A stretch of DNA of 53,860 bases from Clostridia bacterium (GCA_022793335.1 JAAWCQ010000013.1:1-53860), one strand, 5' to 3'. Counted from the first letter of the stretch, positions 25,566-34,064 are shown. Notes: generated from the letters alone by a model not told the origin. Translations and numbers: made by a program.

Positions 25566-25642
25566 TGGTGGAGAATATCGGAATCGAACCGATGACCTCC
25601 TGCTTGCAAGGCAGGCGCTCTAGCCAGCTGAGCTAATCCCCC
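25566..25642 (-). tRNA. tRNA-Ala (anticodon TGC)
   Basis: Read on the minus strand: a 5' GGGGGAT acceptor arm pairs with ATTCTCC, the CCA is encoded, the anticodon loop is CTTGCAA with anticodon TGC, and GGTTCGATTCC forms the T loop. It is 77 bases including CCA and stands alone. An A/T-flanked GTCTAAACTGAA/TTCAGTTTAGAC hairpin at about 25535-25560 beside it on the 3' side probably terminates the tRNA transcript. Confidence 0.95.
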
Positions 25643-25856
25643 AATGCTCTTAAATATTAGCATATTTCTTTTTTTTTGTCAACATTTTTATTAAAAAAAT
25701 TTTAAATTCTTCCTTTTCTTCTGTTTGGTCTTGCTTTTTTATTTATTTTTTCAAGTCTTTTACTGTTGTTTTTTACTGTTCTGCCTATTTTATTTGCCTG
25801 TTGTTGCGGTTTGGTGATAAAATTAAAGTGGTAAAAATTAAACCGATTTTTAAAAT

Positions 25857-25986
25857 GACTAGAAGATTTTAAATAAGAAAGACTGGAAGTTTAAAAAAGA
25901 CTGAAAGTTTTATTTGAGAAGGACTGGAATATTTTAATTGAGCATGAATAGAAGTTTTAATTAAGAGGGACTGTATATTTTAATTA
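25857..25986 (+). repeat. Six degenerate ~23-bp tandem repeats
   Basis: Units resemble GACTGGAAGTTTTAATTGAG. They begin near 25859, 25882, 25901, 25925, 25949 and 25971, with scattered substitutions and length changes of a few bases. The gap 25643-26107 contains no other convincing element. A basic 38-codon frame on the minus strand there lacks a start codon. Confidence 0.5.
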
Positions 25987-26107
25987 TGTAAGTTTTTATT
26001 TTTTAGTTTTACGGCAGATGAGAAATTATATTTCAAAAACTGGGGCAAGAATAGATATCGTTCTATATTATTGAGTGTATGCTGAAGCGGTTTGAAGAGG
26101 TGATTTG

Positions 26108-26779
26108 ATGAACAGCATTATATTGCAAATTTTTAAAAACAAGAAGGTCGATTTTGAAAAGTTAAGGGCGTTTGGCTTTATTTACAAGGATGACAAATAT
26201 AGATATTTGGTTGATTTTTTTGACGACCAGTTTCAGCTGGGCATAACAATAGATCAAGAGGAAAACATCTTTACTGAAGTTGTAGACCTGTCAACTGGCG
26301 AGCCTTACACGCTTTTTTTTAGTGAAGGTGGCGGCAGTTTTTCAAACATGATAAGAGAGCATTATAAAAAGCTTTTAAATAATCTAGCAGAAGAATGTTT
26401 TTGCGACAATGTTTATAAGTCAAGTCAGGCGAGGGTGATTATTGATTATATTGACGAAAGATATAATTGCAAGCCAGAGTTTCTTTGGGAAAAGTTTCCA
26501 GAATATTCAGTCTTTCGCAGGGCTGATAATAGAAAATGGTTTGGCGCTCTTTTAAAACTTCCTAAATGCAAGCTTGGTATTGAGGGGAATGAGCTTATTG
26601 AGGTTATAAATTTAAGGGTTAAGCCAGATGCGCTTGACGGCCTTGTTGATAATGAAAACATTTTTAAAGGTTATCACATGAACAAAAAGCACTGGATATC
26701 TGTTTGGCTTAATGGAAACTTAAAAAATGAAAAGTTGTTTTCGATGATTGATGAGAGTTTTATTTTAGTGAAAAAATAA
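26108..26779 (+). CDS. MmcQ/YjbR-family protein with extra N-terminal domain
   Basis: 223 residues from ATG 26108 behind GAGGTG. The C-terminal ~120 residues carry the MmcQ/YjbR fold: FPEYSVFRRADNRKWFGALL, then VINLRVKPDALDGLVDNE, GYHMNKKHWISVWLNG and a final MIDESFILV helix. The family has a DNA-binding-like fold of poorly defined role. The first ~95 residues form an additional domain (YLVDFFDDQFQLGITIDQEE) seen fused to this family in some Bacillota. It is a single-gene unit; an AAAATTC/GAATTTT hairpin follows at about 26790-26822. Confidence 0.85.
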   Translation: MNSIILQIFKNKKVDFEKLRAFGFIYKDDKYRYLVDFFDDQFQLGITIDQEENIFTEVVDLSTGEPYTLFFSEGGGSFSNMIREHYKKLLNNLAEECFCDNVYKSSQARVIIDYIDERYNCKPEFLWEKFPEYSVFRRADNRKWFGALLKLPKCKLGIEGNELIEVINLRVKPDALDGLVDNENIFKGYHMNKKHWISVWLNGNLKNEKLFSMIDESFILVKK

Positions 26780-27102
26780 AGTGCAATGTTTAAAATTCTT
26801 TCGGCTGATAGGCGGGAATTTTAAAAGAAAACATGGAATTTTTAATAGCTTTTGTGACTGAAAGTAAGTATATATTATATATAAATAATATAAATTATAT
26901 ATAATCATTATAAATAATGGGGGAGATTTTTTATGTTTACGCGACAGTCTTGGCTTTTAAAAGGGTGGCAAAACTGAAACAAAAGTATACGAAAAGTTTA
27001 AATTGCATAGACTAAATAGACTAAAAGTGGAAAAATTTTTAAGCATCGTCAAAAAAATGCCGCATTAGTTTTGATAAATTTAAAAAAGTTTCACTTAAGC
27101 TA
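26780..27102 (+). other. AT-rich gap with short G-run leader
   Basis: Besides the hairpin after the previous gene, this stretch holds a TA-rich block (26868-26910), GGGGG near 26920 and an ATG at about 26933 opening only a 14-codon frame. The layout (TA-rich block, G run, ATG) repeats that at 6780-6835 and 7740-7793. No other gene is seen. Confidence 0.4.
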
Positions 27103-27131
27103 TTGAAAAAATATTTCGATTGTGTTATAAT
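27103..27131 (+). promoter_or_regulatory. Promoter of the 27151 gene
   Basis: TTGAAA (27103-27108), 17 bases, TATAAT (27126-27131). The leader is about 13 bases, just containing the TGGAGGG site. Confidence 0.78.
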
Positions 27132-27150
27132 GAGTCTACATGGAGGGATT

Positions 27151-28470
27151 ATGTCTAAACATTTAGTAAAAATATTATCTGTTTGTGCTTTAGTTGTTTT
27201 GCTTATGGTCAGCGTTGTTGGTGCTGCTATTGGCGTTACTGAAGCTGTTGGCTGCATACTTACTATCGCTGATGCAAGCAGGGAAAGTGAAGCAGAAAAA
27301 GAAAATGAAAATGTAAATCACAAAGTCGTTGTCAAAGTTAATGGCAAAGTTCAAGACAAGAATGTTTTGCAAATTGGCAAATATTCTGAAGTTACACTTG
27401 AATATCAAGCAACTGGCTATGAGTTTAAAGGCTGGTATGTTGGAAACTATAATGTTGAAACTGACAAAGCTGTTGAAACAAAAATCACTTACACATTTGA
27501 CATCAAGGGAGATACAAAAATCTCTGCCGTTGCTGACCTTAAGAAATTTACAGTAAATTATTCAGGCAAGGGTGCTGATGGCGTAACTGATATCAACTTC
27601 CCAACTCAAACTGTTGAATATGGCGAAAAACTTGAAAGACCTGCTTCAAACACTGAAGATTTATATTTCTTAGGTTGGAAGATTAAAGGTGCTGAAGGTG
27701 AGCTTGCTGGTAAGAAATATTACTATGCAACTTTCGACGATGTTGAAAACGAGGCAGAGGTTGAGCTTGAAGCTGCTTGGGGCGCTCAAGAATATGTAAC
27801 TTACACAGTAAATGTTGCGTTCAACAAACTTCAACCAAACAATATCAAGACAATCGAATACAATACAAAGACTGGCTTTACAAGCTATATGGGTCAAGTT
27901 GAAAGAGAAGGCTATGAGCTTTTAGGTATTGAGTTTAATGGCAAAGTTTACAACTATGACAAATCAAACGATACATTCATTGGCCTTGGCAATGCAATCG
28001 CTGCCGGCGAAGAAACAACTGTTGATGCCGTTGCTGTTTGGAAGAGCTTGTATAGAGGTCACACCTTCACTTTCGCTGCTGTTAAACCAGAGTATGTAGA
28101 AGAAGCAGGTGGAATGGTAGACTTCTTAGTGACTGCATTAAGAAATGGTCAAAGAGTTGTTGTAGAACAAACAATTGAAAATGTTACTTTTGAAGATACT
28201 GAAGCTGAAGATACTTTTGACCTCAACGCTGAGATTCTTGATGTATACAACAGTTTAGGATACTCTGATTTCGAAGATGAACTTGGCAACAAAGTTACAT
28301 TTATGAAAGATGTAAAAATTGCTGTTGGTGGCACTGGATTGAAAATGGAAGAAGCTCAAGGCATTGGAAGAGAATTTACATTCAAATACCTTCTTGATTT
28401 ACTTCAGAGTACTCATGGCCAAGATATTACAAAGCAATTAGATATTGCCATAACATTTATCTATGAATAA
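27151..28470 (+). CDS. Secreted or anchored protein with InlB-type repeats
   Basis: 439 residues. ATG 27151 follows TGGAGGG; a longer frame from 27103 overlaps the promoter. An N-terminal signal or anchor (KILSVCALVVLLMVSVVGAAIG) is followed by an acidic linker. Then come three or four beta-rich ~75-residue units of the Listeria-Bacteroides (InlB B) type, marked by YEFKGWYVG, LYFLGWKIKG and YELLGIEFNGK. The final ~140 residues are beta/alpha without a known name. There is no LPxTG anchor. It is probably an extracellular adhesin-like or structural protein, well expressed judging by codon choice, with a terminator directly after it. Confidence 0.82.
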   Translation: MSKHLVKILSVCALVVLLMVSVVGAAIGVTEAVGCILTIADASRESEAEKENENVNHKVVVKVNGKVQDKNVLQIGKYSEVTLEYQATGYEFKGWYVGNYNVETDKAVETKITYTFDIKGDTKISAVADLKKFTVNYSGKGADGVTDINFPTQTVEYGEKLERPASNTEDLYFLGWKIKGAEGELAGKKYYYATFDDVENEAEVELEAAWGAQEYVTYTVNVAFNKLQPNNIKTIEYNTKTGFTSYMGQVEREGYELLGIEFNGKVYNYDKSNDTFIGLGNAIAAGEETTVDAVAVWKSLYRGHTFTFAAVKPEYVEEAGGMVDFLVTALRNGQRVVVEQTIENVTFEDTEAEDTFDLNAEILDVYNSLGYSDFEDELGNKVTFMKDVKIAVGGTGLKMEEAQGIGREFTFKYLLDLLQSTHGQDITKQLDIAITFIYE

Positions 28471-28483
28471 AAAATAATATAAA

Positions 28484-28517
28484 AAAACTCTATACAAATC
28501 GTATAGAGTTTTTTTGT
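28484..28517 (+). terminator. Terminator
   Basis: AAACTCTATAC (ending 28495) pairs with GTATAGAGTTT (28501-28511), followed by Ts. Confidence 0.92.
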
Positions 28518-28575
28518 TTTATAATAAGCAATCGGAATAAAATTAAAGCAATCGGCGCTTTTAGTGTGCTTTAGT

Positions 28576-28604
28576 TTGCACTTTTGTTTTAGTTATGTTA
28601 TTAT
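28576..28604 (+). promoter_or_regulatory. Promoter placed for a leaderless engB mRNA
   Basis: TTGCAC (28576-28581), 17 bases, TATTAT (28599-28604). The expected start, 7 bases after the -10, is the A of the ATG at 28611. No Shine-Dalgarno sequence is present. Confidence 0.55.
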
Positions 28605-28610
28605 TAAATC

Positions 28611-29216
28611 ATGATTATTAAAAAAGCAGTGTATAAAACAAGTGTTGTAAACAAAAACAACATTATTGATGATGGAGTGCCAGAGTTTGCGTTTGTTGGA
28701 CGCAGTAATGTTGGCAAGTCTTCGCTTATCAACAGTATAGTCAAGGTTAAAGGCTTGGCAAAAACCTCGGCTACGCCGGGCAAGACAAAAATGATAAATT
28801 ATTTTGACATAAATGACAATTTCAGAATTGTTGACCTGCCAGGCTATGGCTTTGCAAAAGTTGGCAAGGGGCAGTTTGATGTTTGGTCGTCCATTTTGGG
28901 TGATTACCTTACAGAGTCGAAATCACTTGTCAATGTTTTTGTTTTGCTTGATATAAGGCATAAGCCAACAGAGCAAGATAGGCAGATGATTAAGTTTTTG
29001 ATTTATTACAACATTCCTTTTTCAATTATTGTCACTAAGGCTGACAAGCTTGCAAAGAGCAAGATTAAGCAAAGTGTAAGTGCGATTGCAAAAGAGCTTT
29101 CTTTAAGAGAGGAAATCTTTCTTGCAAGCAGCTCTGAAAATGGGCTTGGCAGAGAGGAAATCTTGAGAGTGATTGAAAACAAACTTGAGTATTTTAGTGC
29201 GAACAGGCAGGACTAG
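28611..29216 (+). CDS. engB: Ribosome biogenesis GTPase EngB (YsxC)
   Basis: 201 residues, normal for the family. The GTPase motifs are G1 GRSNVGKSS (30-38), G2 around TPGKT, G3 DLPGYG (75-80), G4 TKAD (142-145) and G5 ASSSENG. EngB acts late in 50S subunit assembly and is usually essential. The ATG at 28611 has no ribosome binding site, and the promoter hexamers are placed for a leaderless transcript. In many Bacillota engB follows clpX or lon; here it stands alone before rlmD, with ~200 bases between. Confidence 0.95.
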   Translation: MIIKKAVYKTSVVNKNNIIDDGVPEFAFVGRSNVGKSSLINSIVKVKGLAKTSATPGKTKMINYFDINDNFRIVDLPGYGFAKVGKGQFDVWSSILGDYLTESKSLVNVFVLLDIRHKPTEQDRQMIKFLIYYNIPFSIIVTKADKLAKSKIKQSVSAIAKELSLREEIFLASSSENGLGREEILRVIENKLEYFSANRQD

Positions 29217-29259
29217 AAATAATTATGGCAAGTTTTAAATAAGAATGGTTTAGATTTTG

Positions 29260-29323
29260 AAACTTAAGTTTTCAAGCATTTGTTAATTTTATAATGTTTT
29301 TAAACTTAAGATTTCAAGCATTT
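29260..29323 (+). repeat. 22-bp direct repeat
   Basis: AAACTTAAGTTTTCAAGCATTT (29260-29281) and a near-identical copy (29302-29323, one change) lie 42 bases apart. Copy 1 begins with a perfect 12-base palindrome, AAACTTAAGTTT. They lie between engB and the methyltransferase gene and could be protein-binding sites. Confidence 0.6.
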
Positions 29324-29418
29324 AATTTATATAGTGGTGAAGGTTTTCGTGTTTAACTAAGCAGAAAAGCTTCCTTTTAAAAAACCTATTTGAAATATAT
29401 GGGAGAGGCAGTTTTTGT

Positions 29419-30654
29419 ATGGATAAGAGAGGCAAGTTTGATTGTGCTATTGAAGGATATGGTTATGATGGCGAAGGAGTTGGCAGGCTTGACGGAAAGG
29501 TGGTGTTTGTGCCTTACGCTCTTCGTGGCGAAAGGGTGGAAATTGAGCTTGTAGATGAGCATTCTTCTTTTTATCGAGGAAAGCTTAAAAAAGTGCTTAA
29601 TGCAAGTGATAAACGAGAGGTCGCGCCTTGTCGTTATTTTGGAAGATGCGGGGGCTGCAGCTATCAACATACAAACTATCAAAATGAGCTTGATATTAAA
29701 AAAGAGCTTTTGGCAAACCAGTTGAAAAAGGTAGGCTATGATGGTGAAATTGCAATAGAGCCAAGTGATGAGCGATATGGCTATCGAAACAAGATAAGGC
29801 TGATTGTTGGGAGAAATGGCTTGGCTTTAAGAGAAAGGTGCAGTCATGAGGCAATCGGGATAGAAAAGTGTTTGCTTGTAAGCGAGGAGATGAACGCTGC
29901 AATTGAAACATTAAACCGCTTTATTTCTGCGCAAAAACTTTTCAATTTTTACAGCGAAGTTGTTTTGCGACAAGAGGGCGAAAGTCTGGGCATAATCTTT
30001 TATTGCAAGAAAGAGCAGGGCAAGATAAATTATCAAGGTGTTTTTTTGATGCTTGGCGCAAAGTGCGTTATTTATGAAAGTTTCAAAGGAAAGCTTTTTT
30101 ATTGCATGGGGCAGGAGTATCTTGAAAGCGAAGAGCACGGCCTTAAATGCAAGTTTTTGCCAAATAGTTTTCATCAGGTGAATAAATTTGTTGGGGGCAA
30201 GCTTTATCAATTTGTGGCAAAAAAATTGCAAGGCAAGGTTGTTTTAAATTGTTATAGCGGCGCGGGCGTGCTCAGCGGCTATCTTTCAAATTTGGGTTAT
30301 CGCGTGATTGGTATTGAGCTTGGCGAAAGTGAACATAAGGATGCCGAGCGGCTTAAAGAAGAGAATAATTTGTTTTTTCTCACCAATATGCAGGGGGATT
30401 GCAGCGAGGTGCTTCCAAGGGTTGAGGGCGATTGCGTGATTGTTGACCCGCCAAGAGCTGGGCTGGACGCAAAAGTTTGTCAGGCGTTAAATTTAAAAAA
30501 TTGCAGTCAGCTTATCTATATTTCTTGCAATAGTGCAACGTTGGTGCGTGACCTTGCAAGGCTGGAACAATACAAGATTAAAGAGGTTGTTTTGTTTGAC
30601 ATGTTTGCCTGCACGGGCGAATATGAGACGGTGGTGATTTTAGAAGGCAAATAA
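29419..30654 (+). CDS. rlmD: 23S rRNA (uracil-5-)-methyltransferase, RlmD/TrmA family
   Basis: 411 residues starting at ATG 29419 behind GGGAGAGG. An N-terminal TRAM domain is followed by the iron-sulfur cysteines C71, C77, C80 and C151. The SAM-binding motif is NCYSGAGVLSGYL (~277-289). Then come DPPRAGLD (343-350), the nucleophile C370 in YISCNSATLVRDL and the base Glu403 in EYETVVIL. The enzyme makes 5-methyluridine in rRNA (U1939-type) using SAM. Family members of this length in Bacillota vary in site (RlmD or RlmCD type), so the exact target base is uncertain. Confidence 0.9.
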   Translation: MDKRGKFDCAIEGYGYDGEGVGRLDGKVVFVPYALRGERVEIELVDEHSSFYRGKLKKVLNASDKREVAPCRYFGRCGGCSYQHTNYQNELDIKKELLANQLKKVGYDGEIAIEPSDERYGYRNKIRLIVGRNGLALRERCSHEAIGIEKCLLVSEEMNAAIETLNRFISAQKLFNFYSEVVLRQEGESLGIIFYCKKEQGKINYQGVFLMLGAKCVIYESFKGKLFYCMGQEYLESEEHGLKCKFLPNSFHQVNKFVGGKLYQFVAKKLQGKVVLNCYSGAGVLSGYLSNLGYRVIGIELGESEHKDAERLKEENNLFFLTNMQGDCSEVLPRVEGDCVIVDPPRAGLDAKVCQALNLKNCSQLIYISCNSATLVRDLARLEQYKIKEVVLFDMFACTGEYETVVILEGK

Positions 30655-30662
30655 GGGCGTTA

Positions 30663-30691
30663 TTGACAAAATGAGCAAATTGTGATATATT
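30663..30691 (+). promoter_or_regulatory. Promoter of the 30738 gene
   Basis: TTGACA (30663-30668), 17 bases, TATATT (30686-30691). Confidence 0.72.
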
Positions 30692-30737
30692 TAAGTTGAA
30701 ATTATTCCAGCTTTGATTAAGTTGACAGGGAGAAATT

Positions 30738-31565
30738 ATGAATAAATATTTTAGCAAATTAAATCCAGATGAATTGCTTGGCAGAAAGATTTATTCTGAA
30801 GAAGGTGAAGAGTATGTCATAATTTATGCTAAATATCACAATAAGGGCTATAAACATAAGGAAGCTGGGCTTGAAATCTATTTTGCAAATGAAAAAGATG
30901 CTCAAAAAGATGAGCTTCATGAGCTTGGTCTTTCAAATCTTAAGTCGCAGCTGGAAAAAGGAAACACCAATTTCAATGAGGACGATAACAACATTTGGCG
31001 TGTAAGATTTGCCAATATGTATATCTATAATCCGCTGCTGAGATCTTCCGAAAATAGTAAGAGTTATAAAAATGCAGATGAGGAAGGCGTAGATTTTGAC
31101 TGGTATGTAAGAAGTGATAATGACAGCTTTTATTTTTATTATCAAAATGACTATTACGAAGCGGATGAAATTCCAACTGCCGATGAAGTTTTACAGTGTT
31201 GTTATCAGGATAAAGGGCTTGTTGGTGGCATGAGAAAGATATTTAAAGACATTTTTGGCGGCGAATATGCAGATGAAATTCGAGATTATTATATAAAAGA
31301 TGCCATTGCAAACATTGACAGACAGATTGAAATAGAAAAAAATAATTATGAAATGGCAGCAAGGGCGTTAAAAACGCTTGCAAAACACAGGGCAGAGCTT
31401 TGTGCAGAGGACGGAATTAAAGTCTTTGAAGATGACGATGATGAAGAAGAGCTTTCAAGCATTGATGACAAGCAAACAAGTGTTGATGGTGAGCAAAAGC
31501 TTAAAAACGACCAGTTAATAGACAGTGATGACTGCATCGATTTGGATGATTTATTCATGGACTAA
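30738..31565 (+). CDS. Tail-motif protein outside the main array
   Basis: 275 residues from ATG 30738 behind AGGGAGA. The first ~190 residues look globular and tyrosine-rich (YVIIYAKYHNKGYKHKE, WYVRSDNDSFYFYYQND). A helix (~190-225) leads to V-F-E-D-D-D-D-E-E-E-L-S-S-I-D-D, the tail motif. Here it is followed by a ~30-residue extension ending in D-D-C-I-D-L-D-D-L-F-M-D, which looks like a second, modified acidic/aromatic end. No TM or signal segment is seen. It is a single-gene unit with its own promoter and terminator. Function is unknown; it shows that the tail is used elsewhere in the genome. Confidence 0.8.
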   Translation: MNKYFSKLNPDELLGRKIYSEEGEEYVIIYAKYHNKGYKHKEAGLEIYFANEKDAQKDELHELGLSNLKSQLEKGNTNFNEDDNNIWRVRFANMYIYNPLLRSSENSKSYKNADEEGVDFDWYVRSDNDSFYFYYQNDYYEADEIPTADEVLQCCYQDKGLVGGMRKIFKDIFGGEYADEIRDYYIKDAIANIDRQIEIEKNNYEMAARALKTLAKHRAELCAEDGIKVFEDDDDEEELSSIDDKQTSVDGEQKLKNDQLIDSDDCIDLDDLFMD

Positions 31566-31594
31566 AAAAGCATGATTGATTTCATGCTTTTTTG
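31564..31594 (+). terminator. Terminator
   Basis: AAAAGCATGA and TCATGCTTTTTT form the stem, with a T tail. Confidence 0.88.
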
Positions 31595-31735
31595 TTTTTA
31601 ATATTTCAGCCATATAAAAATTTAAATATTATATTAAAAAAACAAGATTTAAACGCATTGAGAATTATTTAAATTCATTAAGGAAATTATTTTAATGGAA
31701 AGAAAATAAGTTTTTCAGCTTAGAATTTAAAAGTT

Positions 31736-32656
31736 TCAGCCTAGTAAGAAGCCTTGAATTATCACCTCTTCTGCCTCTTTTTGACTAAGGCCAAGCGTCA
31801 TAAGTTTGACAAGCTCATCTCCGGCAATCTTTCCAATTGCAGCCTCGTGTACAAGTGCGGCATCTTTGCAGACGGCGTCCACTTTTGGCTGAGAAATTAT
31901 TCTTGCATTGTCAAGAAGTATTCCGTCGCATTCAACATGACCGAAACATTCGTTTTTGCCAATTACATCAGATTTAAATTCTTGGACAGAGTTGTCTCGT
32001 GCAACGCTGTGGCTGACCACCTCAACGCCGCTGCCTTTTCCAAGCAGGGTGACCTTAAACTCAGTTTTTGCCGTTTGCTCGTCAGTTGTCAAAACATTCT
32101 CTTGCACTGTAAGTTTGGCTCTGTCATATATCTTTGCCTTTGTCTTTCTTACAGTTGAGGTTACTCCGCCAAGCTGGGTGGTCTCCATAACCATTTCAGA
32201 GCCCTCTTTTAAAGTGATATCAGTGACTGGATTTAATACCTTGCCGCCGCTTCCTTCGCCCTCACCAATATGCCTTTCAATATATTTGACTTTGCTGTTT
32301 TTTCCAAGATGAAAGCTGTGTATGCCGTTGTGCACACTTGTCTTGCAGGTGGCATTATGTATGCCGCAGCCAGCGACAATTACCACATCAGAATTTTCGC
32401 CGATATAGAAATCATTATAGACTAGGTCACTCAGGCCGCCCACCGTAATTATGACGGGGATGTGAATGCTTTTTCCCACCACATTTGGCTTGACAATGAT
32501 GTCAATTCCGCTTTTGTCTTGTTTAGGAACAATATCAATTTCTTTGGTGGAAACCCTTGCCTCAGCTTGACCATTTTTTCGAAGATTAAAAGCGCCGCTT
32601 GGCACTTTATGTAAATCGGTCAATTTTTCAAAAAGTTTTTGTTCTAAATTATTCAT
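31736..32656 (-). CDS. SufB/SufD-family Fe-S assembly scaffold, short form
   Basis: 306 residues, much shorter than classical SufB (~465) or SufD (~420). It keeps the beta-helix core and C-terminal end typical of the family: GCGIHNATCKTSVHNGIHSF, ECDGILLDNARIISQPKVDA, DAALVHEAAIGKIAGDELVKLMTLGLS and EAEEVIIQGF. It lies 12 bases behind sufC on the same strand, behind a GAGGTAAG site. No sufS, sufU or sufD is adjacent, so this is the minimal two-gene SufC-SufB arrangement. It would form the scaffold on which SufC ATPase acts during Fe-S cluster assembly. Confidence 0.88.
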   Translation of the reverse strand: MNNLEQKLFEKLTDLHKVPSGAFNLRKNGQAEARVSTKEIDIVPKQDKSGIDIIVKPNVVGKSIHIPVIITVGGLSDLVYNDFYIGENSDVVIVAGCGIHNATCKTSVHNGIHSFHLGKNSKVKYIERHIGEGEGSGGKVLNPVTDITLKEGSEMVMETTQLGGVTSTVRKTKAKIYDRAKLTVQENVLTTDEQTAKTEFKVTLLGKGSGVEVVSHSVARDNSVQEFKSDVIGKNECFGHVECDGILLDNARIISQPKVDAVCKDAALVHEAAIGKIAGDELVKLMTLGLSQKEAEEVIIQGFLLG

Positions 32657-32668
32657 TCTTACCTCAAT

Positions 32669-33370
32669 TTAATTAAGCTTGCCGCATTTATTCTGGTGCA
32701 AACTATTTTCAATTTCATTATAAGAGCTTATGCTTTCTATTTTGCCATCTTTAAGCATAATTACCTTGTCAGCAAGCTGCAAAATTTTGCTTTGATGGCT
32801 GACAATTATGTTGATTGAATTTTGAAGAGAAGTGAATATCTTTGCCAAATTTTCAAAGCTCCACAGGTCAATTCCAGCCTCTGGCTCATCAAAAATGTTC
32901 ACCTTTCCGCCTTTGGCAAGCACCATGGCAAGCTCAATTCGCTTTTGCTCACCACCCGAAAGTTTGTCGTCAAGAGGGCGGTCAAGATAGTCTTTTGCGC
33001 AAAGCCCGACCATTGAAAGATATTCACAAAGCTCGCCCACATTATTCTTTTTTCCACTTGCAATGTCAAGCAAATCTTTTACTTTCAGCCCTTTAAATGT
33101 GACTGGTTTTTGAAAGGCAAAACTAAGACCAAGTCGCGCCCGCTGGTCAACAGCAAGATTTGTGATTTCTTGTTCATCCAACGAAATCTGACCTTCACTT
33201 GCCTCAAGCACGCCCATTATAAGTTTGACAAGGGTTGATTTTCCGCTGCCGTTTGGCCCAGTGATGACATAAATTTTTCCGTCTTCAAACTGCAAATCGA
33301 CGCCTTTGATTATTTGAATAACTTCTCCGTTTTCTTCAATTTGATATTTTAAATTTTGCAATTTAAGCAT
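32669..33370 (-). CDS. sufC: SufC-type ABC ATPase
   Basis: 233 residues. The start is the ATG at 33370 with TGGAGA six bases upstream; a frame extending to 33391 has no site. Walker A is GPNGSGKST, the signature is LSGGEQKRIELA, and the Walker B region reads VNIFDEPEAGIDLW, with the EAGID typical of SufC. It powers remodelling of the SufB-type scaffold encoded next. The pair forms a two-gene unit. Confidence 0.9.
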   Translation of the reverse strand: MLKLQNLKYQIEENGEVIQIIKGVDLQFEDGKIYVITGPNGSGKSTLVKLIMGVLEASEGQISLDEQEITNLAVDQRARLGLSFAFQKPVTFKGLKVKDLLDIASGKKNNVGELCEYLSMVGLCAKDYLDRPLDDKLSGGEQKRIELAMVLAKGGKVNIFDEPEAGIDLWSFENLAKIFTSLQNSINIIVSHQSKILQLADKVIMLKDGKIESISSYNEIENSLHQNKCGKLN

Positions 33371-33439
33371 AATTTCTCCATTTTTTTGCATTTTTTCTTA
33401 AATTTTCACAATTTTTGTGTAAATTATCTTCAATTTAGG

Positions 33440-33778
33440 TTATATTTCGACAATTGTAATTCCTGGATTTGCTCTGCCCATGTCTTCGTCAGCATAGATG
33501 TCTTTATCTTTTAATAATATCCGCTGACTGCATTTTTCAAACATGTTCCATCTATCGCCGCCAAAATAATCGGTAATAAAGCCGCTCTTTTTCCAGTGGA
33601 ATAAAGCTTTTCTTACTTCAATGGCAATCACGCCTCCTCTTCCGTGCGAGCCGTAGCCATGCAATAGCTTAAGTGCGGCTCTGCCTTCACGCTTTGCACA
33701 TTCGATTTCAATCTCAACCACTGCAAGCGCCAGCTCAACATTAAAATTTTCTTCCTTTAGATTGACAGTCTTAAGCAA
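33440..33778 (-). CDS. Stand-alone Smr-domain protein
   Basis: 112 residues from a TTG at 33778, six bases after AGGAGG. Residues 38-49 read LLHGYGSHGRGG, followed by VIAIEVRKALF, the LHGxGxG hallmark of the Smr domain that occurs at the C-terminus of MutS2 and as small stand-alone nucleases. Here the usual G-x-L-R part is H-G-R-G-G. After the domain is a ~45-residue acidic/basic tail. The probable role is nucleic-acid nicking or RNA cleavage in ribosome rescue or recombination. It lies upstream of sufC on the same strand, 70 bases apart. Confidence 0.82.
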   Translation of the reverse strand: MLKTVNLKEENFNVELALAVVEIEIECAKREGRAALKLLHGYGSHGRGGVIAIEVRKALFHWKKSGFITDYFGGDRWNMFEKCSQRILLKDKDIYADEDMGRANPGITIVEI

Positions 33779-34036
33779 AGCAAACCTCCTTCAAATATAT
33801 TAGCACAAATCTCCTTTCTCGTAAAGCGTATGAAAATGATTTGTTTTGATTGCAAAAGAAAGTTATTAAATTTTTGTTGTGCATTTTTATTTTAACTTTG
33901 CACGGTTTTATTTTTAGTCGTGTTATAGCCGACGCCGTAAGACAAAAAAATATTTTCGTTGTTTATTATTATTGAATAAACAGACAAGATTATTAAAAAA
34001 TGGATATAATAAAACCACAAAAAAATATTTAATCAC

Positions 34037-34064
34037 TTGACATTCAATCGGGGGGGGGTAAAAT
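34037..34064 (+). promoter_or_regulatory. Promoter with a G9 tract as spacer
   Basis: TTGACA (34037-34042), a 16-base spacer and TAAAAT (34059-34064). Nine consecutive Gs (34050-34058) fill the second half of the spacer up to the -10. Loss or gain of Gs would move the spacer away from or toward 17 bases. The rest of the gap 33779-34228 is AT-rich without another element. Confidence 0.65.

Noticed and set aside
25700-25830. Basic 38-codon frame on the minus strand beside tRNA-Ala
   Set aside because: The product is basic and looks plausible, but the frame has no start codon before an upstream stop and no ribosome binding site.
26933-26977. 14-codon frame behind GGGGGAG
   Set aside because: Too short to support as a gene; mentioned only as part of the G-run leader pattern.
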